DNA from: UBA8437 sp964646205
GTDB lineage: Bacteria > Planctomycetota > Planctomycetia > Planctomycetales > Planctomycetaceae
Length of the DNA stretch: 64,000 nt
Direction: 5' to 3'
Assembly (NCBI GenBank): GCA_964646205.1
Contig: CAZYAZ010000006.1
Location: 56,878-120,877 of the forward strand
Below the pieces are notes generated by a model. The model worked only from the letters and a program-made list of their open reading frames with translations, was not told where the DNA came from and searched no databases. Below, one piece after another: positions 25,658 to 34,986 of the stretch. A program made the translations under genes and the position numbers. Every line of letters begins with the position of its first letter. Position 1 is the stretch's first letter.

Positions 25658-25963
25658 ATGCGTCAAGGATCAATCCTGACAGCCGTGCTTGTTGCCACAG
25701 TCGTGGCACTGGCCACTTCGCTGAGTTCCACACCTGCCGAAGCCGCGGGAGGTGGACAACCGACCGACTGGAAACGGTTCTACTACTATCCCTACGTCTA
25801 TTATCCGCACAACTTCCAGCGGCCCCAGGGCAGCTTCAATCACCTGTACTACCGGTATTCGCCGACCTGGCGGATCCCGGTCATGCGTGACGGCTGGCAC
25901 AACTTTTACCAGATGAAGCGGCCTTACCATCGAGGCAATCACTTCAAGCTGGACGTCTTCTAG
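25658..25963 (+). CDS. Small secreted Tyr/His-rich protein
   Basis: This 101-residue protein begins with a clear signal peptide (MRQGSILTAVLVATVVALAT, cleavage likely after PAEAA). The mature chain is aromatic-rich, with YYYPYVYYPHNF and HLYYRYSPTWRIPV, and ends basic. No enzyme motif is present. Such short Tyr-rich exported proteins look typical of planctomycetes and could be wall or surface components. The ATG at 25658 follows GGAGAG with good spacing. The leader holds two hairpins (see 25575-25628). Confidence 0.75.
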   Translation: MRQGSILTAVLVATVVALATSLSSTPAEAAGGGQPTDWKRFYYYPYVYYPHNFQRPQGSFNHLYYRYSPTWRIPVMRDGWHNFYQMKRPYHRGNHFKLDVF

Positions 25964-26033
25964 GCCGGATCACGCTACCCAGGTTACTCGACCGGATCGG
26001 CTCGACCGAGTTGATCCGGAGCCGGAGCGTCTC

Positions 26034-26063
26034 AGGACCCGTCCGATCCGTCGGATGGGTCCT
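26034..26063. terminator. Bidirectional terminator-like hairpin between converging genes
   Basis: AGGACCC pairs with GGGTCCT, and inside it TCCGA pairs with TCGGA, giving a long stem between the Tyr-rich protein gene and the converging methyltransferase gene. There is no strong T-run, so termination efficiency is uncertain. Confidence 0.45.
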
Positions 26064-26103
26064 GTGCGTTAACGCGGAATTCCCCGATCGGTTCCCGGGT
26101 CTT

Positions 26104-27960
26104 TCACTCGGATGAGAACACGTCGTCCCGAGCGTCCTCGCCAAGGTCGTAGATCACCAGGATGCAGTCCTCGATGCGACGTTCGAGTCGGTCGATGCGA
26201 AGGGACTTCTCCCCTTCTGTTTGCCGGGTCTCCTCGGGCTCGTCGCACAAGTCGAGCAATGTTTTCACAGTGGAAACTATCACCTCGTAGGCCTCCCACT
26301 GCACCGGGTCGTCTTGATCCGGCCAGATGACTGGTAGATCACGGAGTGAGCGGACCTTGACCTGGGGAAACGACGACTGGGCCGATTCCCGGACCGCGGT
26401 GGTGTAGAGGAATCGGAACAGCCGCGAATTGAGGAGTCCGACGACGTAGTGGATGTCGTAACCGTTGTCGGGTTCGTAGAGAGCCAGCAACGAGTTGCGG
26501 AAGTACTCGGTGGTGTTTTTGGGGCCGACGATCGGATGGCGTGCCGTCTGGCGGATCACGAATGGTGCCCGCTGGTAGGTCTCCAGTGGACGGATCGAAA
26601 AGTACTCGTCGTCATTTGGCAGGTAGTCCAATCGCAATTTCTTGATTGGTGGATCACACCGCCAGCGATGCACTTGCCTGCCCTCGAGCACGTCGACGTA
26701 GCGACCCCTCTCGCGCGGGTTTTCCACCACCAGTTGTCGCGCACAGTTTCCGGTGTGCACTCCCGGATCACCGACGAGTCGACCCAGGCTCTCGCCCCGT
26801 TCTCGCAACCGGTCGACCCAGTCGGGACGTCGTGTCGTGATCCAGTTGGCACGGCCGGCGCGGTCACGACGGGCAATCATGGTCACCACCGGTGTCACGG
26901 CTTCGCCCTCGAAGACCGATTCACCATGGTCATTGATCTCGTGCAACGACATCGCGTTGCTGATCGACGTTCTCAGGTCAGCGTAACCTTCCAGGTGAGT
27001 GATCTGGGTGGGGAGAACCAGCGCGAGGGTGTGCTCGGCCAGCTCCAGGCCTCGTTGGACGAACATTCCATGCAGCGTGTCCCAACCGCTTCCACCCCAT
27101 TGCTGGAGATAACGGGCTCTGAGTTCGCGGTCGATCGACAACGCCTGGCGACCGGAAAACGATCCGAAGGGGGGGTTGCCGATCACCAGGTCAAACCCCG
27201 CGGTATTTCCGGGGGAGGGGTCGAGCAGGCCATCGGCGGTGATCAGGTGAGATGTCAGTGTTGCCGGTGGATCTTCCGGAAGTGCGGCGGCCTGCCAGAG
27301 AGCGGTGCGGGCCTGGCACACGGCCAGCGGGTCGAGGTCGATCCCGAACAGGCAGTTGCCGATCACCTCTCGACGGAGAGCCGGGTCGGGGTGTCCGGGA
27401 GGTTCAAGTTCCAGCCAAACCTGGCGAGCCACCTCGACCAGGAACCGGCCGTCCCCACAGGAGGGGTCGAGAATCTTGAGCTGCCGGAGCTGTCCCGGAT
27501 TGTTTCTCCAGGGCGCCAGTGCAGCGGTGACCAGTTTTGTGACCAGTGGGCGGGGCGTGAAATAGGCACCGCGGTTGCGGCGTGCCGTTGTTGTTCGAGC
27601 CAAAACCAGCGGAAGCCCGGTCTCGGCGAGGGGGATTTCGTGATCACCCGATGATGCGTCGCGGACTTCCCATTCCAGCAAGCCCTGGGCCAACAGTCCC
27701 GTTTCGGTCTCGCCGTAGCACTGGTTGAGTGTCTTGGCGATGTCGTGGGGGAGTCGTGCGGTTCCGGCGAATTCGGGATGGGGGAGCCCGGGGCATCGGG
27801 CTTCCAGCAGCGCGAGGATGACAGCCCGACGAATCGTCTCGGCCATCACGTCGACAGCCACCCCCTGCTGGACTGTCCAACTGGCCACCTGTGCCAGGAT
27901 CCGGTCTCGTTTTGACACGGACAGCGACACGGCAGAACGGGTGGTGGTCGGGTTGGTCAT
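26104..27960 (-). CDS. Eco57I/TaqI-type adenine-specific DNA methyltransferase, solitary
   Basis: This 618-residue protein has an N6-adenine methyltransferase core: GAYFTPRPLV (131-140), motif I LDPSCGDGRFL (164-174), GIDLDPLA (206-213) and catalytic NPPF (262-265). Residues from about 400 to the end look like a TaqI-type target recognition domain (RHPIVGPKNTTEYFRNS, then LLNSRLFRFLYTT). The 130 residues before GAYFTP show no endonuclease motif such as PD-ExK, so a fused type IIG nuclease is not evident, and no separate nuclease is adjacent. It may be an orphan epigenetic methyltransferase, or the nuclease may have been lost. The ATG at 27960 avoids overlap with the divergent recO. Confidence 0.85.
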   Translation of the reverse strand: MTNPTTTRSAVSLSVSKRDRILAQVASWTVQQGVAVDVMAETIRRAVILALLEARCPGLPHPEFAGTARLPHDIAKTLNQCYGETETGLLAQGLLEWEVRDASSGDHEIPLAETGLPLVLARTTTARRNRGAYFTPRPLVTKLVTAALAPWRNNPGQLRQLKILDPSCGDGRFLVEVARQVWLELEPPGHPDPALRREVIGNCLFGIDLDPLAVCQARTALWQAAALPEDPPATLTSHLITADGLLDPSPGNTAGFDLVIGNPPFGSFSGRQALSIDRELRARYLQQWGGSGWDTLHGMFVQRGLELAEHTLALVLPTQITHLEGYADLRTSISNAMSLHEINDHGESVFEGEAVTPVVTMIARRDRAGRANWITTRRPDWVDRLRERGESLGRLVGDPGVHTGNCARQLVVENPRERGRYVDVLEGRQVHRWRCDPPIKKLRLDYLPNDDEYFSIRPLETYQRAPFVIRQTARHPIVGPKNTTEYFRNSLLALYEPDNGYDIHYVVGLLNSRLFRFLYTTAVRESAQSSFPQVKVRSLRDLPVIWPDQDDPVQWEAYEVIVSTVKTLLDLCDEPEETRQTEGEKSLRIDRLERRIEDCILVIYDLGEDARDDVFSSE

Positions 27961-28054
27961 CAACGGAAGTCCAGCGAGTGCTGCGGCCCGGTGGAAGTGT
28001 AGCACGGATTCCCGCGAACGGCTGATTGTGCTAGATCTGTCCCCGGAGTCGTTC

Positions 28055-28798
28055 ATGGAAAAGACCGAAGCGATGATCATCCGCGTGGCGGACTTCAGTG
28101 AAACCAGTCGGGTGGTGACGCTGTTTTCTCGCGATTTCGGCAAAATTGCGGCGTTGGCCAAGGGTGGACGCCGGCTCAAGGGACCCTTCGAGGCTGCTCT
28201 TGACCTGCTCGCGACGTGTCAGATAGTGTTCCTGCGCAAGTCGACCAACGCCCTCGATCTCCTCACAGAAGCCAAGCTGATCTCCCGATTCCGGCCGCCT
28301 GGCCGCAATCTTCACACACTCTATGCCGGCTACTACATTGCCGAATTACTTTCGGGACTGACAGAAGACTACGACCCTCATCCGGAGTTGTATGACCAGG
28401 CCACACTCGCTTTGCAGCGGCTTGCCGAGGACGTCGACGTGCGTCCGGTGCTGTTGCGATTCGAGATGATCCTGCTGCGAGAAATCGGCCAGATGCCGGC
28501 CCTGGATCGCTGCGTGTCGTGCGACACCCTGGTGAATTCTGATCCACAATCCCCGCGACATTTTGCCTTTTGGGTCTCTTCGGGAGGCCTGATCTGTTCA
28601 CACTGCCAGAGACCGGAGTTCAATTCCCCCACGATCAGTATCGAGGCCGCGACAGTGTTGACGCGGTTGGCGGATCCCAGTGACGAGTTTTCCGAGTTGC
28701 CGATGGAACGGTACCAGGAGATGCGTCGCGTGGTGACGCCAGCGATCTGCCACGTCCTGGAGCGACGCCCCAAGATGCTCCGTTTTCTACCCCTCTGA
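28055..28798 (+). CDS. recO: DNA repair protein RecO
   Basis: This 247-residue recombination mediator helps RecA load on SSB-coated ssDNA. The N-terminal OB fold (EAMIIRVADFSETSRVVTLF, then KGGRRLKGPFEAALDLL) and the zinc finger with C153, C156, C181 and C184 (CVSC and CSHC) match RecO. Length is near the usual 240. GGAG lies 7 bases upstream of the ATG; longer readings would run into the divergent methyltransferase gene. Confidence 0.92.
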   Translation: MEKTEAMIIRVADFSETSRVVTLFSRDFGKIAALAKGGRRLKGPFEAALDLLATCQIVFLRKSTNALDLLTEAKLISRFRPPGRNLHTLYAGYYIAELLSGLTEDYDPHPELYDQATLALQRLAEDVDVRPVLLRFEMILLREIGQMPALDRCVSCDTLVNSDPQSPRHFAFWVSSGGLICSHCQRPEFNSPTISIEAATVLTRLADPSDEFSELPMERYQEMRRVVTPAICHVLERRPKMLRFLPL

Positions 28799-28861
28799 GC
28801 CCGATTCGAGTCACTTCAACCGGCCGCCCCGCAACGGTCTGCCATCTTGTCAGGGATGACC

Positions 28862-30322
28862 ATGAAATCCATAGTCGGCCGCGCTGCGGTTCTGGTTGCG
28901 GCTTGCCTGCTGGGAATATCCGTGGGATGTCGTTCGATCCAGGTCGGCGGCCTCGACACACTCAAGTCGTCGTTGAGTGGTTCCCTTGCGACACTCAAAG
29001 ACGCCACGACGGTCGACACGGATCGTCATCCGGATGCCGACAGCGGCCCGACGATTGCCGAGCGGTTGCGATTTGAACAAGCCACGAAGCTGTCCGAGGC
29101 CGGCCGACACGTGGAGGCCGAGGCGTTGCTGAGCGATTTGAAAGGCCAGGGGCCGGCCAGGTACATCGATTTTTCGAAACACACCCGCAAGACGTTTCTG
29201 AAGAAACTCGACAAGGATCGTCGTCTCGGAGATGAACTCAACCCGAACCTGGTTGATCCCCGGGCGGCGTTTCGAGAGGACGCCATATTTCTCCTTGCTG
29301 AGACCCGGTTCCAACTGAAGAAATACGCGCCGGCACAGGACAGTTACACCGAACTGCTGACCGATTTTCCATCGACCCGACACATCGATCGCTGCAGTGA
29401 ACGACTCTTTGAAATTGCTCGCTACTGGTTGGACACGCAGAGCTTCGAGGCGGCCGCTAAGATTCGACCGGCCGGGGCCACCGTTCCAGCACCCAAGCCA
29501 ACTCGGGGAACTCCCCAGGGCTGGTTGGCCCGGTTGCCGGTGGTTCCCAATCTCACCGACAACACCCAGCCGGTCTTCGACACCCGGGGCCGTGCCTTGC
29601 AGGCACTGAAGACAGTCTGGCTGAATGATCCCACCGGGCACCTGGCGGATGACGCATTGATGCTGGCGGCGGCGAGCCACCTGGAGCAGGGAAACTCGCG
29701 AGAGGCCGACCGCATCCTGACCAACCTCCGCAAGCTCTACCCCAACAGTCCCTATCTCGAACCGGCGTTCCTGATTGGATCTCATGTCCGATTGATGGGT
29801 TACCAGGGTTCGCATTATGACGAGACCCCGCTTGACGAGGCGGCCCAGTTGAAGAAAAGCACCCTGGGGTTGTTTCCCGACATTGCCGAGAAGCAGCGAC
29901 TGCAGTCTGAATTGGCCGATATCGAGACGGCCCGGGCTGATCGCGAATGGCAGCGGGTCGAATTCTACAGGAAGAAGAATCTGCCCAAGGCGATGGCCGT
30001 GCACCTGAACAGGATCTTGGCCCGGTTTGCCGGGACCACCCATGCACAACGTGCACGGAAAGAGTTGATTGCCCTGGGGCCGCAATATGCCAATGGCCGT
30101 TGGATGGCCACGGAGGTGCGTGCTGCGGGCAATCCCCTGCCTGTTGCGGACGCCAGTCCCGCGGCTGTCGAACCCACCGACCTTTCCGCCGAATTCCCCG
30201 ACCGATCCACCCCCGGGTCACCCGATTCAAACAAACCGACTTCAGCACCTGGTCCCCTGCCCCCCCAACCAGATCTGGAATCACCATCTCAGCCAACACC
30301 GCGTGTGATCCCTTCGAATTGA
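28862..30322 (+). CDS. Predicted lipoprotein with TPR-like repeats (BamD-like organisation)
   Basis: This 486-residue protein has a lipoprotein signal with lipobox ISVGC near residue 22. Helical repeats suggestive of TPR follow (for example EAGRHVEAEALLSDLKGQGP, YAPAQDSYTELLTDFPSTRHID, HLEQGNSREADRILTNLRKLYP). The pattern of tandem repeats in an outer-membrane-directed lipoprotein resembles BamD/YfiO and related assembly factors, though it is about twice their length. The C-terminal 60 residues are Pro/Ser-rich and probably disordered. The ATG at 28862 follows AGGGA; the nearby ATG at 28856 is an alternative. It lies 59 bases before the LptE-like gene. Confidence 0.7.
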   Translation: MKSIVGRAAVLVAACLLGISVGCRSIQVGGLDTLKSSLSGSLATLKDATTVDTDRHPDADSGPTIAERLRFEQATKLSEAGRHVEAEALLSDLKGQGPARYIDFSKHTRKTFLKKLDKDRRLGDELNPNLVDPRAAFREDAIFLLAETRFQLKKYAPAQDSYTELLTDFPSTRHIDRCSERLFEIARYWLDTQSFEAAAKIRPAGATVPAPKPTRGTPQGWLARLPVVPNLTDNTQPVFDTRGRALQALKTVWLNDPTGHLADDALMLAAASHLEQGNSREADRILTNLRKLYPNSPYLEPAFLIGSHVRLMGYQGSHYDETPLDEAAQLKKSTLGLFPDIAEKQRLQSELADIETARADREWQRVEFYRKKNLPKAMAVHLNRILARFAGTTHAQRARKELIALGPQYANGRWMATEVRAAGNPLPVADASPAAVEPTDLSAEFPDRSTPGSPDSNKPTSAPGPLPPQPDLESPSQPTPRVIPSN

Positions 30323-30381
30323 GCTGTTCTTGCGAGTGGGCAAGAGGGCTGTTGGGGCGCACCGGGGATCAACGGGATCAC

Positions 30382-30954
30382 ATGTTTTTTCACCGGCTTC
30401 TTTCGACTCGCTCAACGTCGCCGTCGCTGGTCGCCGTCGTTGTCTTTCGGCCGCGGTTGCTGACGGTGTTGCTGGCTGTCGTCGCGAGTGGTTGCGGTTA
30501 CGTGGTCGGACCATTGCATCGAGAGCAGGTCCGCTCCATCGCCGTGCCGGTGTTCGCCTGCGAGGACGATCGCCGCGGGCTGGGCTTGCGGTTGACCGAG
30601 GCGGTGCACAAGGAGATCCAGAGGCGTTTGCCGTACCAGATCGTTCCGGGAGCGACGGCTGATTCGCGGCTCACCGGACGCGTGCTGGCCTCGTACAAGG
30701 ACGTGACGGGTGAGACGCGAGACGATGATCCTCGGACGCTGCAACTGCAGTTGGCCGTGGAAGTGACATGGACCGACACACGGACCCAGCAGGTGCTGGC
30801 GCGGCAGGTTGTGGCTGACGACAGTCCAGCGGTCACGCTGTTGACCGATGCGAGATTCTCTCCCGAGACAGGGCAGTCAATGGCCACAGCGTCCCAGGAG
30901 TTGGTCGATCGCATGGCCCGACGCATCGTGGACCTGCTCGAGGCTCCCTGGTAG
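30382..30954 (+). CDS. LptE-like LPS assembly lipoprotein
   Basis: This 190-residue protein has an extended signal and lipobox VASGC, then CGYVVGPLHREQVRSIAVPVFACED, which matches the opening of LptE-type lipoproteins that plug the LptD barrel and deliver LPS to the outer leaflet. LTEAVHKEIQRRLPYQIV and the later LTGRVLASYKDV fit the family. The ATG at 30382 has GGGA upstream. LptD is not in the window, but LpxB is at 48325-49512, which supports an LPS-containing outer membrane. Confidence 0.78.
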   Translation: MFFHRLLSTRSTSPSLVAVVVFRPRLLTVLLAVVASGCGYVVGPLHREQVRSIAVPVFACEDDRRGLGLRLTEAVHKEIQRRLPYQIVPGATADSRLTGRVLASYKDVTGETRDDDPRTLQLQLAVEVTWTDTRTQQVLARQVVADDSPAVTLLTDARFSPETGQSMATASQELVDRMARRIVDLLEAPW

Positions 30955-30973
30955 TGACACACGGGTTTTCGTG

Positions 30974-32437
30974 GTGACCTCACCTCCCAATATTCTCTGG
31001 TACTGCACCGACCAGCAGCGGTTCGATACGATCGCAGCACTGGGCAATCCGCACGTGGTCACGCCGACGATGGATTCGCTGGTCGCCGAGGGCACCGCCC
31101 TGACCTGTTGCTACTGCCAGAGCCCGATTTGTACACCGAGCCGGGCGAGTTTTCTGACCGGGTTGTACCCCAGCCGTGCCCGCAATTGTCGAAACGGAAA
31201 CGAGAACTATCCGGGGCATCCTCGCCTGGTCTCCAAGCGATTGGCAGATGCGGGCTACGACTGCGGGTTGATCGGAAAATTCCACCTGCAGAGTGCCGGT
31301 CATCGGACCGAGCCTCGCCTGGAGGAGGACGGGTACCGGTACTGGCGATTCTCTCACGCTCCACGCGACGATTGGCCCCAGGGGCATGATTACGCCGAGT
31401 GGGTTCGTGGGCAGGGTGAGGACCTGGACGAACTGCGTCACCGCGACGAGCGGGTTCCTCCGGGGTTGCACCAGACGGCGTGGGCGACCGATCGGGCGAT
31501 CGAGTTTGTCACGCAGGATCGGTCAGGACCCTGGATGCTCAGTGTCAACGTTTACGATCCCCATCCCCCGTTCATCCCGCCTCGATCCTACGCCGATCGA
31601 TTTGATCGCGACCGGATGCCGGGTCCGTATTTTCGCGACAGCGACCTGGCCGCACAGGCCAGGTTGGCCGAGATCGACTTCCAGACACTGTCGGCTCACC
31701 CGGACACCTTCGACGGGCAACGTGTCCAGGCGTTGTACTACGCGATGATTGCCCAGGTCGACGATCAACTGGGCCGGTTGCTGGACTGCCTGGACGCGAC
31801 CGGTCAACGCGACGACACGCTGGTGATATTCACCAGTGACCATGGTGAGTCACTGGGTGACCACGGGTTGTTGTACAAGGGGTGCCGGTTCTACGAGGGG
31901 CTGGTACGCGTTCCACTCATCTTTCGCTGGCCCGGCCATGTGCAGGCCGGCGTCAAGAGTGACGCGCTGGTTGAACTGCTCGACAAGTCGGCGACGATCG
32001 TCGATGTCGCCGGCGGCGGGGGACTGGACGAACTCCAGGGCCGCAGCCTGTGGCCGTTGTTGTCCGGGCGGGTCTCACCCGATCACCACCGTGATTTTGT
32101 TCGCAGTGAGTACTACGACGCGCTCGACCCGGCATTCATCGGAACGGGGTCTCCCGACACCCCAAAGCCGACCGATGCGGCAACAGACAGTTCCGACGAC
32201 GGGCCCACGGCGGGAACCTACGGCACGATGTACCGGGACCGCCGGCACAAGCTGTCGGTCTACCATGGTCATGAGATCGGCGAATTGTTTGACCTCGAGA
32301 CCGATCCCTGGGAATTCGACAACCTGTGGGAGGATCCGGCTGCCGCGGGGATCAAGGCGGAACTCATCAAGGCGAGTTTCGACGCGTCAATTCAATCCGG
32401 GGTCGACGTTGGCACCAGGCGGATCGCTCCCATGTGA
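30974..32437 (+). CDS. Sulfatase (type I, formylglycine-dependent)
   Basis: This 487-residue protein has the sulfatase signature CTPSR (C53-R57), where Cys is converted to formylglycine, within PICTPSRASFLTG. Metal-site residues are visible at the N-terminus (WYCTDQQRFD) and in TSDHGESLGDHG. No signal peptide is seen, unlike many planctomycete sulfatases, so it may be cytosolic or the true start may differ. Two consecutive GTG codons (30971, 30974) are possible starts. Substrate is unknown; planctomycete sulfatases often act on marine sulfated glycans. The SUMF1 protein in this window lacks the catalytic Cys and should not be its activator. Confidence 0.9.
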   Translation: MTSPPNILWYCTDQQRFDTIAALGNPHVVTPTMDSLVAEGTALTCCYCQSPICTPSRASFLTGLYPSRARNCRNGNENYPGHPRLVSKRLADAGYDCGLIGKFHLQSAGHRTEPRLEEDGYRYWRFSHAPRDDWPQGHDYAEWVRGQGEDLDELRHRDERVPPGLHQTAWATDRAIEFVTQDRSGPWMLSVNVYDPHPPFIPPRSYADRFDRDRMPGPYFRDSDLAAQARLAEIDFQTLSAHPDTFDGQRVQALYYAMIAQVDDQLGRLLDCLDATGQRDDTLVIFTSDHGESLGDHGLLYKGCRFYEGLVRVPLIFRWPGHVQAGVKSDALVELLDKSATIVDVAGGGGLDELQGRSLWPLLSGRVSPDHHRDFVRSEYYDALDPAFIGTGSPDTPKPTDAATDSSDDGPTAGTYGTMYRDRRHKLSVYHGHEIGELFDLETDPWEFDNLWEDPAAAGIKAELIKASFDASIQSGVDVGTRRIAPM

Positions 32438-32464
32438 TCACCGTCCGACGTGGACCTGCCCGGG

Positions 32465-33418
32465 TCATTCCCCGGTTTCGAACAGTGCTTCGACAAACCA
32501 GTCGGCATCGAATGGTTCGAGATCCTCGACGCCCTCGCCGACCCCGACGTACTTGACCGGCAGATCCATCTGCTGCCGGATGGGCACAACGATTCCACCG
32601 CGTGCCGTGCCGTCGAGTTTGGCCAGTACGATCCCGGAGCAGTCGACGATTTTGGTGAAGTTCCTGGCCTGGCTGATGCCGTTTTGTCCCGTGGTGGCAT
32701 CGAGAACCAGCAGGCTCTCGTGCGGTGCCCCGGGCACCTTGTTGGCAATCACGCGGTGGATTTTCTCCAGTTCCTGCATCAGGTTGCGATCGGTCTGCAG
32801 TCGGCCGGCGGTGTCGACCACCAGGCAGTCCGCTCCGGTTTCGATGGCGCGTTCGCAACCGTTGTAGGCGACACTTGCCGGGTCACTGCCGGGTGCCCCG
32901 GTGACGATCTCGCATCCCAGCCTCTCGCTCCACATCGTCAACTGTTCCACCGCGGCTGCACGGAAGGTGTCTCCGGCGACCAGGACCAGTCGGCGTCCCG
33001 ATGCAATCAACAGGTGAGCGAGCTTGGCGATCGAGGTGGTCTTGCCGACGCCGTTGACCCCGGCAACGAGTATCACGCTGAGCCCCTCGTCTGCGAGCGC
33101 GAGTGGAGCGAGGGGGTCCGTGTTGTCCCAGTCGGGTTGCTCGTCGCCCGCTCCGGCCAACTGGTCCTTGAGCGTGTCCTTGACCGTTTCGAAGATGGCC
33201 TCGACGTCGACCGTGCGACCACCGTGTTCCTCCCGGAGTTGGTCAATGACGGCCGTGGAGGCGACGACTCCCATGTCGGTCTTCAACAGTTTCCCCTCGA
33301 GTTGCCGGAGTTGTTCGTCGTCCAGGATCTGTCCGTCGCGGAACAGGTCGCGGATGTCCGAGCGGAGCAGGTCCTTGGTTTTCTGGAGTCCCTGCTTGAG
33401 GCGGTCGAAGAGTCCCAT
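32465..33418 (-). CDS. ftsY: Signal recognition particle receptor FtsY
   Basis: This 317-residue SRP GTPase receives ribosome-nascent chain complexes at the inner membrane. The N domain starts MGLFDRLKQGLQKTKD and the G domain shows GVNGVGKTTSIAKLA, GDTFRAAAVEQL, DTAGRLQTDRNLM and AKLDGTARGG. There is no long acidic A domain, as in many non-enterobacterial FtsY proteins. The stop lies 28 bases from the converging sulfatase and the start is 43 bases after rhaB, so rhaB and ftsY may share a transcript. Confidence 0.95.
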   Translation of the reverse strand: MGLFDRLKQGLQKTKDLLRSDIRDLFRDGQILDDEQLRQLEGKLLKTDMGVVASTAVIDQLREEHGGRTVDVEAIFETVKDTLKDQLAGAGDEQPDWDNTDPLAPLALADEGLSVILVAGVNGVGKTTSIAKLAHLLIASGRRLVLVAGDTFRAAAVEQLTMWSERLGCEIVTGAPGSDPASVAYNGCERAIETGADCLVVDTAGRLQTDRNLMQELEKIHRVIANKVPGAPHESLLVLDATTGQNGISQARNFTKIVDCSGIVLAKLDGTARGGIVVPIRQQMDLPVKYVGVGEGVEDLEPFDADWFVEALFETGE

Positions 33419-33460
33419 CGTGGTGTCTTGCTTTCTGGTGATGAAAGTGGGTGCGGGGGG

Positions 33461-34954
33461 TCAATCGGTGAGTCCGGCGAAGCGTTCGCGAGCCTTGTCC
33501 CACGCGGACGGGTTGTTGGGGGTGAAAGTGTCGGGCTGGGTGGAGTTGGCGACGACCTCGCGGATGTCCCCCAGTGAATCCAGGGCCCCGTCGGCACGGG
33601 CCTGGACCAGCACGTTGCCCAGCACGGTGGCCTCGACCGGCCCGGCAATCACCGGACGCCCACAGGCGTCGGCGGTGAACTGGTTGAGCAGTCCATTTTG
33701 GGATCCACCGCCCACGACGTGGATCACCTCGCTCGTCTCGCCGGTCAGCGATTCGATCTGTTCGAGCACGTCGCGGTATTTCAGCGCCAGGCTCTCCAGT
33801 GCGCAGCGGATCATCGCGCCGTCGCTGGCCGGTTCGGGTTGTCCGGTGCGACGGCAAAAGTCACGAATCGCCGTCGGCATGCAGGGAGGCTTGAGGAAGG
33901 AGGGGTCGTCGGGATTGACCAGCGAGACAAACGCGGGTGCGTCGGTCGCCTGGCGGGTCAACGTGCCGTAATCAACGTCACGTCCATCGCGGGCGAATGC
34001 ACGGCGGCACTCCTGGACAAGCCACAGTCCCATGATGTTCTTGAGTAACCGGAAGGTTCCGTCGATGCCACCCTCATTGGTGGCGTTGACGGCCAGTGTG
34101 CTGGGACCGGTCACCGCACCGTTCACCTCGGCGCCCATCAACGACCAGGTGCCGGAACTGATGTATGTCCACGAGGCGGACCCGGTGCGATCGGTCGGGA
34201 CCGCGGCGACAGCGGAACCGGTGTCGTGGGTGGCCGGGGCGATCACGTTGATCCGGTCGAGTCCTGCAGCGGCGGCGACATCGCTTCGCAATCGCCCCAG
34301 CGAGGTTCCCGGTGGCACCACCTCGGGGAAGATCTCCCCGGGCAACCCCAATCGGCCCAGCAATTCTGTCGCCCAGTCGTTTCTTGCGGGGTCAAAGCAC
34401 TGGGTGGTGGTGGCGTTGGTGAATTCGACCACGCGGCTGCCACACAACAGCCAGTGGAAGTAGTCGGGGATCAACAGCAGTCGCCGGGCCTCGTCGAGCA
34501 GTTCGGGGTGATCGCGTTTCATCGCCAGCAACTGGTAGAGCGTGTTCAGTTCCATGAACTGCAGGCCGGTCGCCGCGAAAATCTCCTCGCGAGGAACCTG
34601 CTCGCAGGCCGTCGCCAGCATCCCCGTGGTGCGTCCATCGCGGTAGTGCCACGGGAGACCAAGCAACTCGTCCTGGGCCGACAGCAGGACGTAATCGACT
34701 CCCCAGGTGTCGACTCCGATGCTCCGGACCTCGTCGCCAAACCTGGCGGCGGCGGCGGCCAGGCCCTGCTGGATTCCCTGCCAGAGTCCCAGCACATTCC
34801 ATCTCAGCGTGCCGCCGACATTGACCGGACCGTTGGGGAAACGGTGGAGTTCTTCGAGACGGACCGAGTGGCCGTCGAAGAGTCCGGCCACAACGCGGCC
34901 ACTCTCGGCTCCGAGGTCCACGCCCAGGTAACACTGTTCGGACATGGTGCTCAT
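33461..34954 (-). CDS. rhaB: Rhamnulokinase (FGGY family)
   Basis: This 497-residue kinase phosphorylates L-rhamnulose in rhamnose breakdown. It has the FGGY N-terminal phosphate loop YLGVDLGAESGRVV, VDTWGVDYVLL, the wording LPWHYRDGRTTGM and YQLLAMKRDHPELLD, typical of RhaB, then ATHDTGSAVAAVP, SSGTWSLMGAE and the C-terminal HVVGGGSQNGLLNQ. No rhaA, rhaD or transporter is adjacent, so it stands alone in this window. Another deoxyketose could be the substrate, but RhaB is favoured. Confidence 0.88.
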   Translation of the reverse strand: MSTMSEQCYLGVDLGAESGRVVAGLFDGHSVRLEELHRFPNGPVNVGGTLRWNVLGLWQGIQQGLAAAAARFGDEVRSIGVDTWGVDYVLLSAQDELLGLPWHYRDGRTTGMLATACEQVPREEIFAATGLQFMELNTLYQLLAMKRDHPELLDEARRLLLIPDYFHWLLCGSRVVEFTNATTTQCFDPARNDWATELLGRLGLPGEIFPEVVPPGTSLGRLRSDVAAAAGLDRINVIAPATHDTGSAVAAVPTDRTGSASWTYISSGTWSLMGAEVNGAVTGPSTLAVNATNEGGIDGTFRLLKNIMGLWLVQECRRAFARDGRDVDYGTLTRQATDAPAFVSLVNPDDPSFLKPPCMPTAIRDFCRRTGQPEPASDGAMIRCALESLALKYRDVLEQIESLTGETSEVIHVVGGGSQNGLLNQFTADACGRPVIAGPVEATVLGNVLVQARADGALDSLGDIREVVANSTQPDTFTPNNPSAWDKARERFAGLTD

Positions 34955-34986
34955 GATAGTGGTTCGACGTGCCGTTGGAAAAAGAA

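Noticed and set aside
28847..28861. TTG or earlier ATG as the start of the TPR-like lipoprotein
   Set aside because: The ATG at 28862 gives a normal Lys-containing signal start and has AGGGA at suitable spacing; the earlier codons remain possible but add only a few residues.
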